A DNA stretch of 64,000 nucleotides from Aquatica leii. Lineage: Eukaryota; Arthropoda; Insecta; Coleoptera; Lampyridae. The position numbers and the translations under genes are program-made. Every line of letters starts with the position of its first letter. Position 1 is the stretch's first letter. The notes below the pieces were generated by a model, which saw nothing but the letters and a program-made list of their open reading frames with translations, searched no databases and was not told the DNA's origin. Shown one piece after another: positions 54,747 to 64,000 of the stretch. Where the stretch lies: contig CM069432.1 of NCBI GenBank assembly GCA_035610365.1, positions 15,562,001 to 15,626,000 of the forward strand, given 5' to 3'.

Positions 54747-55630
54747 GTTACACCTGCACAAATTCAAGAAAGCGCCTACACTTTTGCCATATCCAATAAT
54801 TTGCGAAATCCGTTTAAGGAGGAAAAAGGCTCAGCGGGTCGCGATTGGTTAGAAGGCTTTTTACGACGCAATCCACAAATTACACTCAAGAAACCGGAAT
54901 TAACCAACGTAAATCGTGTGACGGCCGTCAAAAAAGAGGAAATTAGACTTTTTTTTGCAAACCTAAAAAATTTAATGGACACATATAAATTATCTCCAAC
55001 AAGAATATTTAACGCTGATAAAACCAGCTTTACAACGGTACAACATCTAAATAAAATCTACGCTAAAAAGGATCAGAAAAGAGTGGGTTCCTTAACAAGT
55101 TGGGAGAGGGGAAAATCCTCTACTGTCATGTGTTCATTTAGCGCGTCAGGCATTTATGTACCCCCGATGTTTATTTTTGCCAAGAAAAGAATGGCTGATC
55201 ACTTGAACAAGAATGGACTTTCAGGCGCTATTTATCGCTGCTCAAATAACGGGTAGATGCCAGAAATTTTATTCATTGAATGGTTAAAGCACTTTTAAGA
55301 TAGTGTTAAAATTACAAAAGAATATCCAGTTATATGATAAATTTATGAGAAATAACCCAGGAGAGAAAATTACGCCCAATATCGTCCCTGACTTGTTCAA
55401 TAAAGCTTTCGGTAGAATTGCAACTATCGAAAAAGCTACTAAAGGTTTTGAAGTAACTGGAATCTTTTTTGTCAACTCTGATGTTTTCAGCGCAGACGAT
55501 TTTTCCCCTGCTGAAAACTTACAACTTACAAACTTAAATGAGCCAATTCCCAGAAATGAACAAATAGCAGATAATAGAGAAGATGAACGGGAAGAAGATA
55601 TGGGAGAACACATTTCGAAATGAAACAAAA
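54747..55630 (+). pseudogene. pogo/Tigger-like transposase, CENP-B HTH and DDE core
   Basis: Coding sequence starts after a splice-acceptor-like TTTTTTAG at 54745: VTPAQIQESAYTFAISNNLR, then AGRDWLEGFLRRNPQITLKK (CENP-B-type helix-turn-helix) and the first catalytic Asp in RIFNADKTSFTTVQ, followed by SERG-like TSWERGKSSTVMCSFSASGI and VPPMFIFAKKRM. A TAG lies at 55254. The core continues degenerately, with a possible NP..KITPNIVPDLFNKAFGRI reading (55350-55420) and an acidic tail. It belongs to the transposon at 51011-56148. Confidence 0.82.
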
Positions 55631-55744
55631 CAGAACCTTTCATTTAGAGAAATAATACCAGTTCCTGGATGTTCTAGAGTTAAAATTTAAAAAAGTAAGA
55701 AATTTGTGAAAAAGCAACACTCTTAGATATTTACGTCGACTCCC

Positions 55745-56090
55745 ATGAAAGACATTCTAGAAGAAAAAGCTGCAAAACGAAAAAAGCTGGATAGAAGAGT
55801 CAAAAACAAAAAAGCAAGAAAACAAGTTTCTGGTAACCGAAAAAAAAACACTAGCACTATACAAGAAAAAACGCTCAGAAAGAAAAAAAAGTGTCTTACC
55901 ATAACTGCGATCAGGAAGAAGAAAAGTCAGACGCCAAAGTTACTGAGGACATTTACATTATTCTCGGAGAATTTAGGAAGAACCGAAAGCTTTGGCTACG
56001 ATGTGTGCGCTGTTCTGGATGGGCCTATATTTTGTATTTTTTTAAAACTGTTTTGTTTGATATTAATAAACATTTATTTTGCTCCTTAAC
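55745..56090 (+). pseudogene. C-terminal part of the pogo-like transposase
   Basis: A lysine-rich segment (AAKRKKLDRRVKNKKARKQV) is followed, after a frame change near 55900, by acidic residues and a short Cys/Trp motif (WLRCVRCSGWAY). Such lysine-rich and Cys/Trp tails occur at the end of insect pogo/Jerky-type transposases. AATAAA at 56065 and the right TIR follow. Confidence 0.6.
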
Positions 56091-56157
56091 TTCCTAAGTC
56101 TGGGTGTTTAACTACGACGCGCTCTAAGCCCAAAGTCGCTTATAATCATAGACATTA

Positions 56158-56278
56158 AAGAACGTTCAAGAAATATTCTACTAGGAGAACTGTAAAGAGA
56201 ATGTCATGGAATGGTGCCGTAAGTGCACGGTCTACATATCAGAAATATATCCAGCAATTGACATTGCAAACTTTTCTG
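56158..56278 (+). pseudogene. Macro-domain gypsy, copy 3, integrase piece beyond the pogo insertion
   Basis: TTCTACTAGGAGAACTGTAA ... CATGGAATGGTGCCGTAAGT matches integrase FYWMNCKKDVMKWCRKCTVC of copy 1, then IDIA. It ends at about 56278 where piggyBac 2 starts. Confidence 0.8.
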
Positions 56279-56280
56279 GC

Positions 56281-57399
56281 ATTCCTGGTACTTTTAATTC
56301 GTAGGGTGTATCAGGTTTAGATTTTCGAAAGTGCCGGGTAATGTTAGATTCTTACTCAGTAAAAACTTGGCAACCAGTACAGATGTGAAAAAATTATCAG
56401 TAATCACACCGCGACCTGTACCATAAATTGGTTCACACAAGTTTTTGACCACCCGATACCCCTGATTGACCTCAGGTTTACCTCCGAGCAATTTACCCGT
56501 ATAAACTTGCAAATTATGTAAGTATGATGTTTTTATATCAGCAAGAGCCTATATCTTTATACCATACCGGGCTGGTTTTGATTTTAGTTTCTGAATGGGC
56601 ACTTGCCTCGGAACGCGACAAGCTGCTCATCGACGGTGGTCTATTCGTGAGGTTCCTACAATTTTCAACAAAAAGGTCCCATACTTTCCTTACTGCAGCA
56701 TTTGCTTTTCTTGCACTTCTAGATATTTTGTCGTCGAATCTCAAATAGCGCGAAATTTGCTGAAAACGGTCTCTAGACATGGCAGCGACAAGGAATGAAC
56801 GTCTAATACTTTTATCAGTTGTCCACATCTCGTGAATACTTTCCTTTCTACATCGTAAAGCTCCAGATTTCAGCAAGATTCCCAGAAAACAATCAAATTC
56901 AGTTTTATCTAAGCTCTTCCACTGTCTTACTGAATTTGGATGTGCACTATTCCAGCTAGCAAAATCTCGTTCCGCTTCTTCATTTGTATGAGTACAAATT
57001 AGTCCTTTTATGTAGTCGGTAATAAGTAAATCAAAATAATTATAGCATTCTGCACATAATCTGTAGGACCAGGTTTCGCGGTAACTATGTTACGTTGGTA
57101 GCGCCGTGTTGCCGGCTTTGGTTTACTAAACCATTTCATTCCCGACTTGGCCACAAATTCTTCGCTACTTTCTGCTACACACCTTCAAGTTCACCTACTT
57201 CTGCATCACTATCTTCTTCGACTTCTTCCTCCAATTCGTCTTCTAATTCAGATATATTTTCGTTTGGAACAAAATCTGTATCTTCTTCATCTACGTCACT
57301 ACACTCACTGAAATCGCTAGAGTCATAAAAATTTTCAGTTAATCTATTTAACTCTGCTTCTGTATAAACTCTGGATCTTCTTTTATTGCTCATTTTCAA
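56281..57399 (-). pseudogene. piggyBac transposase 2 (truncated)
   Basis: The minus-strand frame begins near 57393 (MSNKRRSRVYTEAELNRLTE) with an acidic N-terminus (EDELEEEVEEDSDAEV). It loses frame around 57080-56900 and continues with the DDE_Tnp_1_7 domain: MWTTDKSIRRSFLVAAMSRD, RFQQISRYLRFDD, then GYRVVKNLCEPIYGTGRGVI and TDNFFTSVLVAKFLLSKNL. The last catalytic region and the Cys-rich C-terminus are missing. The family is different from piggyBac 1. Confidence 0.85.
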
Positions 57400-57439
57400 A
57401 ACCTTATCTGAAACAAAGAAAATTATGTTATAGTCCTAC

Positions 57440-57650
57440 TAATTCCGAATGGGGGGACGTCGTGGCCCACTCACATTTCTATTACATATAAGTTTTCAGG
57501 CACATAATCCTGAATTCGTATTCAAGTAAATATAACCTCACACTATAATTGACACATACCTAGAAGCAGGGTGGCCAATAGTTTTTATAATAAAAAATAT
57601 ACCAAAAGTATTGGACTTGGGGTCCACAATGTCCCCCCATTCGGAATTTA
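57440..57650. mobile_element. Short inverted-repeat element, probably a piggyBac terminus or MITE
   Basis: TAATTCCGAATGGGGGGAC (57440) is mirrored by GTCCCCCCATTCGGAATTTA (ending 57650), and TTTAA lies at the right border. It sits directly upstream of the piggyBac 2 transposase start, so it may be the compound left end of that element. Confidence 0.55.
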
Positions 57651-58316
57651 AGTGTTAAGATGTTATGTGAATGTACGTAAAACATTAAAATCATTATTTA
57701 ACAAATTGTTTAACACAGATTTGTGTGCTTCATCTACATTTTTTATGCAACTTTGTAGTATTATTGCGAAGGTACCCTGTATATAATATGTAAATGTAAC
57801 TTACCATTTAAATTTGAATCTCTTTTACATTGTTTTAACGACAAACATTCACATTTAAAATTATTATCATTCTAACGATAAGCAAGTAACATCTATTAGA
57901 TAAATCGAACATAAACATCTATTACAGAATTTTTTGAATTTCAGTTTTACAGATTCTAGTCTTGCTAAAAGCAGATTTCGTTGTTACCGATATTGTGACG
58001 TTATAAAATGGCTGTCACGTATATTTTAGCGGAATTTTTGTTTAACGTTGATTTTGAAGAGAAACATAAACAAAAAGTCCATTACTAATAAAACCAAACA
58101 ATTGATACATTAATCGCACTATTTTCTATAGCTAATACTAGTTTAAGTTTACGGTTTCCTAATAAAAGCGTTTTGTTGACAGCGTTGTCTTGGAAGTGAA
58201 TCTTCAGGAAAAAACAGAATTTCAGGATCCAACAAACGAAACTGTAATAAAGGAATGTAACGCTAAGGATAAATACATACGTGGGTTTATTGTTACTGTG
58301 CCAATAAACTCTCACA
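57651..58316. other. Upstream region of the RPRD2-like gene
   Basis: No repeat or second gene was recognised. A promoter must lie here or inside it, but I see no clear TATA box or initiator that would fix a start site. Confidence 0.4.
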
Positions 58317-61300
58317 ATGGAACCAAAGCTACCATTATCTGATGTGTCTGCGGACATGGAATTTAACACGATAGCATTTGAGAAAAAACTCACCGGGTTA
58401 AAAGACTCACAAGATAGTATTAATTCATGTTGCCACTGGTGCCTACAAAATCGTCAACATCATAAGAAAATAGTCAGCTCTTGGCTGAATGTGTTAAAAC
58501 GTGTTAAAATCGAACATAGACTTACTTTATTTTATTTAGCTAATGATGTTATACAATATTCAAAGAGGCGTAATTATGATTTCGTTGAGAGTTGGGGAAC
58601 GACATTGCAAAAAGCTACTACTATGGTTCGGTAAGGAATCCTAGCCGTTGTTTTTTTAAAATTTAACAATCTCATTTTAGCGACGAAAAAATCAAACACA
58701 AAATACTGAGGATATTTAAAATCTGGGAAGAACGCGGCATTTATGGTGACGAATTTATAGCAGATCTTTCGGGTTTAATTAGTGCATCGCCGTCTGTTAG
58801 AAAAGGGGACGAAACTCACGAATTTCAGTCTTCGTATTTAATACAGAAAATTCGGACTTGTTCGAAACTAGAGAATGATACTGATGTGAAATTGACTTTG
58901 TTAAAAGAACACAATCCTAAAATTCAAATTGAGAGTGATTTATTAATTTCTTCGCTCAAAGGTAAGAATCGTATCAGTTTAAGACAGTTTCTGTATTAGG
59001 TATAGCTGGGAAGTATCTTATATCTCATATTCAAATATACTTGTGTATGATTCTAAGACAATTGGAAAACATTACTAGAACTGGTACATTTGTAGTCATT
59101 CATTTTCAAATATTTTTTTGTAATTCCTTCGATTCATTTACTGAGTCATAGAGGAAAGTATTTTTTCTGTAAACATTCGGCCGCGTGGTGAAACTTTTCG
59201 GAGTTCCGGGTTGCAGAGACCTATCGTTCGTGATAGCGAGTACTTGTCTTTTAGGCATAAAACGATCAGTCGTCGACCCGAAGACCGACCGAACATTAGC
59301 GAGGCACCGATCGGCAATCGTTCGGTAGTTACACGATAGATAGCGAATCCCATCGGGTTGTTAGGAACGAGGTTCGACGAAAGATGCGTGTCTAGAATTC
59401 ATTCACGCGACGAGTTCCGAAAGGATCGTCGAAGGTTGCCTCGCAATTGCTCGTATGCGAGCATCTTGGCGGGGTTCCATACGAACCGAATAACATTGTT
59501 TCAGATAAAATAATTTACGGTTTGTAAAGTGTCATAGTTTCTAAATCTTTGTTCGATACGCTGATTGAAGTTACGAGTTTTATTGAGGGAATAACCCTCC
59601 AGATTGCATATCGGCTTCTCTGCACCACCGCGAGTTTGGCGCTCTCGGCGATGCCGAGAAACTGATCTGGGAAATCGAAATGCGGTTTAAATTTGGCAGG
59701 AAGGTTCTACTCAGAGGTACAAAAATGAGCACCATTTTTTTAAAATAATGTGTTGGTCTCTTATTGGCTTCACAGTCCCTCACTCTTCGTGTTTGTGGAG
59801 GATGCGCTAACTTCCTCAGCCTTCTTCCCATAATATCTCATACGTGTTTAATAGGCGAAGGTTCTGGATATCTAGGTGACCATGGTAAGAGATTAACATT
59901 GGCTTCTTCGAATCGGTCCATAATGTATTAGACCTCCTCGTGAACATATCGCCGGGCGTTTAAATTGCCTCAGATGAATACCAAACATAGGCTATAGCAT
60001 CCAATAGCATAATCCCCACAGTGTGGGACATGCCTCTCAGCAGAAAATGGAACATTGCGCCGTTCCCCACGTCTTCGTCTGACTCATACGGGTAGAATGC
60101 TTCTCCAGACAGAATCGGGATTCATCATTGAAGACTCCTCGATGTCATTCCAGATTCCAAGTGAAGTCGCAGCCTACACCACTCCAAACGTTGATGGCGG
60201 TGTTGAGCCGTCAGTGGTAGTACAAAATGTGATCGAAACTTTTAATTCGACGGTAAACTGTTCGAAGGGTTACAGGACAACCTTTGTTACTTAGTTTTTT
60301 TTTTCTTTGCGTTTTCAGTCTTATTTATTATAATTATACTTTTTTTAAAATTTTGATTCCCAAAAACTTGAAATTGAAAACAAAAATTCTTTTTTTTTAA
60401 CAATTTTTTGCTTTTTTTAATGTCAGATTTGTTCCAATTTATTTCCAAAATCGATAAAATAAGTTATCTTCATTTTTTAAATTGTAATTGAAGGAGCGTT
60501 TCTGTGTTTTTCACATTCTTTTAAGTTTTTTTTTACCAAAATTTTGGAACTGCTGAAAAAAATTCTCTTAGTTTTTTTTATTTACTTTTCATTTTTGTTG
60601 ATAAAACACCTTTTTTTTCTGTTTTTTACTCTTTGTTTTACCTTTTTTTTTAAATAATTTTTTATTGTACCGAGACTTCTGTTTTCTTTACTTTAGTTTT
60701 TTTAATTTTTATTTTTCTTCGCTCTTTATTTTGAATTATTTTGGTCGCATTTTGGGTTTTTTCAATTTTTTTTAATCGACAAAACTTTCGTTTCTACATT
60801 TTCCTTCATTCTTTATTTTAAGCTTTTCTACAATAAGCTTAGATCTAATTATTAAAAAAAAATTATAATTGATGGTATTTCCGTTTTTTGTAACTTTGGT
60901 TCGCCTTTTTGTCTAAATTTTTTTAACTTTTTTCGTTGGCAATTTAGTTTGCAAAAATATTAGAGAATATTATATTATTAGTGGTACTTTTGATAAATTT
61001 ATGTTTGTTTAAAATTTAGAAGAATAATTTATTGTTTAAATCACTGAATATTCTTAAAATAGAAAGAATAAACTCAATTTAATTCTAAAGAAATGAGTCT
61101 CGACCTGTTAATATCCCGTTTGTTTAAGTGTATGTAAAAACACTCAAAAAAACTAAAAATTTTTATTTCGCGAACTGATATTAACTTATTGTAGATCGCG
61201 CGCATGTTGACGACGTTGAAAAAGAACTAGACGATTACACAAAACAAATGGATAATTACATAAACGCTTTAAAACATGAAATAAAATCAAGAATACAAGT

Positions 61301-64000
61301 AATATCTCTGCTAACGCAAGCAGAAACGCAATTGGAGAACGATAAAAAGGACGTAAAACTTGTTACCACCGTGCGTAAGCAACCTCATCAGTTAATCTTA
61401 CTACCCAATGATATTTTAGGCCTATAGAACATTTTCGACTCGAGTTAAAAACTTAAAAAAGAAATTAGACGAAAAACTGCCAACGTTATCGAGTCCGGTT
61501 CCGTCTCCAGATATAAATGCACCGTCTCCAAGTTCGGATTCCGACATTGAACTTTCTATCGTTACGACGGCTGCTGCGGTCACTACAGCGCCACCGACCC
61601 CTGGTAATATTTCTCGTTAACCACGATTGGACCTAAAACTTTATTTTTAGTTACGACGGAAGTTTTATTTACTAATCCTGGATACTATAATCCAGTTCCG
61701 CCTCCGGACATTGAAACTAACTTCAATCAGGGAAACAATTTTTCTAGTTTTATTGGTTCAAATATGTCGTTTAATCTGGGGGTGAGTACGTAGTTTCCAC
61801 TCGGTTTGTATTTACCGTCCGATTTCAGAATTTAAACACTTCGTCGTTGTTTAGTGGAAATAAGGTTACCAGTACAACACCTCCTCCAGTGCCAACGACT
61901 CCTAGTTATAGTATAAATAATACAATTTCTAGTCTTTTTCCATCGATATCGTGTCCGCCGCCTCCTCCTTCACCCACAGCTAATTACCCGTATGGTACTT
62001 CACACGCACCTTTACTACCACCCCCAATGCCTCCTTTTAGCAAAGCTGAGGATCGTTACGGCAACACGACGTACTCGGACTCTTACAGTAATAGCAATTC
62101 CACATTTAGTAAGTATTTCGTATACAGTGTGTTTCACTTTTCCTGAAGACACTTAAATATATACACTCCTTACGCTTTTGACAAGTTACAATCAGTGATG
62201 ATTCTTAATGTTATCACCATAATTCAAACGCTGGAGTATGTAGTGGAGCACAAACTTTAACGGGAATTTTTTGTTATTTAAATGTCTTCGTGCAAAGTGA
62301 AACGCGCCGTATTTAGCTATTAAATAAATTATCTTTTAATTACAATAGCTTATGAGGCACCTAATACGCCGGCATATCCAACAACAATACCAGATTTAGG
62401 TCAACCTCCACCTACAACAACTTACGAATCTTTTAATACAAACTATGTAAATCCTTATCAAAATCCCGATCCTCCCCTTCCTACTTATCCTTCGTTACCT
62501 GTAGCAAACTCCGGTTCCACCCTGGACGATTACAACCCAGCCGAAGAATTAGAAACCTGGGATCCAGAACCTGGTTGGGAACCGCCGCCAGTTGTACAAG
62601 ACACTCCAGACAGTCCTCCTATGTCAGAAAAAACCGGGTACACAGATCCAGTCGAGTACCACGACGAAATTATGTACGTTGGTGCGTCGGATGTCGATCA
62701 TCGCGTTCTTCCTTCATTAATTAATGATTCAGTGTCGAAGGGTATTTAATTTTATCGTTGTTTGTTATCTTAATATTAACGTCGTATCTGTGCATGTAGA
62801 TGGGAAGAATTTACACCGCAACAAAGATGTTGATCATCGTAATTTAATCAGCTTAACAGGATCTCCAAGCGATGTTCGTTCTTCTTGGTCTAATAAAAAT
62901 GATCAGGTAATGAAAAATGCTTCGTGTACAATAGGGTGGTCCAAATGCATTAAACTACCGGGAATTGTTGTCATGTGCTGGATTATCGGGGGTTTGGGGA
63001 TTAAACTTAATCGCAGGTTGGACGTTGACTAATTACGTCTTGCGACATAAGCGTCTTAAAAGAGAGAAGAGGGTGCTTAGGCACTATCCCCACTTCGGCT
63101 TGCACTGCTACCACTTGGTTGACCAGCTAAGATCAATCAGAAAGAAAGAGTCGGAATGAATGAATTGCCGATTTCTTGGAATACTGCGCCTACTGTGTAA
63201 CGGTTACCGGAGTGCGAGGACCACGACTAAGATTTGCGGTGATCGCAGGCCACTCTGGGCGCGCGAAATGGATAGCTAGCTTCCCATCGGCGCGGTGGTT
63301 ACAATGACTCATTAAGACAGTTGATGACGTAACGTGACTTCTCCAGATCACCGCATTTGTTCTAAGACGGAACAATAAGCAATTTTGACAAACTTTGTAG
63401 TTCAATGGAGTTGAGAGATGCGACTACATCAGTGATGCATTTGGGCGACTTCAAGCCTTCATCTAAGTGACAGTGGAATCAACGCCCGCTCCCGATAAGT
63501 CACTCTGATTAAAAAAATTTTGTTTTTTAATTCATTCCAACCTATGTTACGTACGGGCTGATATTGCATAAACATATTTTTTACAAAACGTAATAAAAAC
63601 AAGTTTTGTAGTTTAATTTTGGATCACTCTATAAAATCGTATCTAAAAGTGCAATAACGGTATTTTTTTATATTTAAGGATTTTCGTAACCCTGTTAAAC
63701 CTGCAAAAAAGAACGCGGATCAGGATTATAGAGTGCCTTTTATTGAAAGTTTGAAATTGCCGCCTCCTCCTCCGCCGCCACAAGCATTAACAAACGATGC
63801 AACGGATTCTCAGTTCAATCCGAATTACAACACAAGTACAAATCCATTTAGCCTAAGTACAAACTCGAATTCTTATTCTAATACGAAGAGTATTGATGCA
63901 TTTACCCCATTGAGTTCTAATTCTTCGAGAATTAATAATTATGCTATGGACTCTAACTATATTAACTCTAATTTGTCAATTCCTGCAGAATATTCGCCTA
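58317..64000 (+). CDS. RPRD2: RPRD2-like protein (CID domain; open at right edge)
   Basis: RPRD proteins bind the phosphorylated C-terminal tail of RNA polymerase II in the nucleus and influence CTD dephosphorylation and termination. Nine exons join in phase: 58317-58630, 58681-58961, 61195-61370, 61420-61603, 61651-61781, 61829-62108, 62349-62741, 62800-62906, 63679-64000 (open). All introns are GT-AG; the donor at 61371 (GTGCGT) is weak but required by phase. ATG 58317 has a good context (CACAATGG). Residues ~15-145 are the CID (IVSSWLNVLKRVKIEHRLTL, FYLANDVIQYSKRR, HKILRIFKIWEERGIYGDEF). Residues ~198-290 are a coiled coil followed by AYRTFSTRVKNLKKKLDEKL and SPVPSPDINAPSPS, characteristic of RPRD2 rather than RPRD1. 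A Pro/Ser/Asn-rich tail follows, to at least residue 729. No stops or frameshifts are seen. Confidence 0.9.
58962..61194 (+). other. RPRD2 intron 2, enlarged by transposon DNA
   Basis: This 2.2-kb intron contains a GC-richer block of unknown origin (about 59150-59480), a Tc1-like pseudogene on the minus strand, and a long T-rich low-complexity tract (60295-60930). Its donor (G|GTAAGAATC) and acceptor (TTATTGTAG) are strong and preserve phase 1. Confidence 0.8.
59700..60250 (-). pseudogene. Tc1-like transposase fragment in RPRD2 intron 2
   Basis: Minus-strand readings show the first catalytic region HRGVFNDESRFCL (about 60145-60110) and, in another frame, LPWSPRYPEPSPIKHV then DIMGRRLRKLAHPPQT (about 59870-59780), the third catalytic block of Tc1-like elements. 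The middle part is frameshifted. It lies antisense to the host gene. Confidence 0.78.
62125..62309. mobile_element. MITE in RPRD2 intron 6
   Basis: CAGTGTGTTTCACTTTTCCT ... is mirrored at the other end (reverse complement CGGCGCGTTTCACTTTGCAC), both followed by GAAGACA-TTAAATA-type sequence. The TIRs are about 35 bp. TA lies on both sides (62123-62124 and 62310-62311). It accounts for most of this 240-bp intron. Confidence 0.75.
62934..63629. mobile_element. TA-flanked Tc1/mariner-like element in RPRD2 intron 8
   Basis: The left end GGGTGGTCCAAATGCATTAA is mirrored by the right end (reverse complement GAGTGATCCAAAATTAAACT), with TA at 62932-62933 and 63630-63631. It is 696 bp. No transposase could be read. 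It fills nearly all of the 772-bp intron. Confidence 0.72.

Larger units (their letters stand above)
51011..56148 (+). mobile_element. pogo-like DNA transposon with ~55-bp TIRs and nested insertions
   Basis: The left end TGATTATAAGCGAC ... GCGTCGTAGTTAAACACCCA (51011-51066) is the inverse of the right end (56092-56148), with TA at both borders. A pogo/Tigger-type transposase lies next to the right end and gypsy copy 3 lies outside on both sides. The left 3 kb is taken up by a fold-back structure, repeat A and a Penelope fragment, which are probably later insertions. Confidence 0.75.

Noticed and set aside
57095-57328. Serine-rich plus-strand open frame
   Set aside because: Antisense shadow of the acidic N-terminus of piggyBac transposase 2.
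58085-58393. Minus-strand 102-codon frame overlapping RPRD2 exon 1, as a divergent gene
   Set aside because: Overlaps the CID-coding exon and shows no recognisable domain.
60295-60930. T-rich tract as a LINE poly(A) tail or assembly artefact
   Set aside because: Interrupted and mixed composition over 600 bp; best described as intronic low-complexity DNA.

Overview
This is nuclear DNA from an arthropod, almost certainly an insect. Two things say so: an RPRD2-like host gene with consensus GT-AG introns, and a repertoire of mobile elements typical of insects (BEL/Pao, Ty3/gypsy, I-group LINE, piggyBac, Tc1, pogo, a DUF4817-type transposon, Penelope). Several RPRD2 introns are only 47-58 bp, which fits a beetle, but that is inference. 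The DNA is AT-rich. No rRNA, tRNA or CRISPR was seen. Positions 1-58,000 are essentially a layered graveyard of transposable elements; positions 58,317-64,000 carry the only recognisable host gene, on the plus strand and open at the right edge.

Layout. 1-1530: a dispersed repeat and the 3' end of a gypsy element. 1742-10168: a pair of inverted arms enclosing an old minus-strand gypsy fragment (2151-4849), into which a young gypsy (4850-9753; 176-bp LTRs; ACATA target duplication) has inserted. 10169-11950: no gene. 11955-12792: an internally deleted DUF4817/Tc1-like transposon. 12960-20820: a host repeat in tandem units of about 500 bp, interrupted by a complete Ty3/gypsy element at 13740-20382 (448-bp LTRs; GTAT duplication). 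20810-22990: piggyBac remnant, minus strand. 23040-33507: I-group LINE, minus strand, split by a BEL/Pao element at 25345-31777 (ACCCT duplication). 34048-37181: three small DNA transposons. 37552-46640: a second, older copy of the 13740 gypsy family, itself invaded by a solo LTR holding a piggyBac MITE and by a LINE tail. 47395-47802: inverted solo LTR of the same family. 48015-48800: Tc1 pseudogene. 48970-50990 and 56158-56275: a third copy of the family, split by a pogo-like element (51011-56148) loaded with a large fold-back and a Penelope fragment. 56281-57652: another piggyBac. 58317-64000: RPRD2-like gene, with TE-derived DNA in three introns.

The most interesting object is the gypsy family at 13740-20382. 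Its single frame runs Gag - protease - reverse transcriptase - RNase H - integrase and then, where an env gene might be expected, continues into a TARG1/OARD1-like macro domain (ADP-ribose hydrolase fold) followed by a CCCH zinc finger, and stops inside the 3' LTR. The start of the macro domain is also present in the second copy, so it belongs to the family. Older LTRs of the family carry perfect three-module heat-shock elements just upstream of a TATA box. Together these suggest a heat-shock-responsive retrotransposon that encodes an ADP-ribose eraser. That functional link is inference; the copy shown here has four in-frame stop codons and is not expected to be active.
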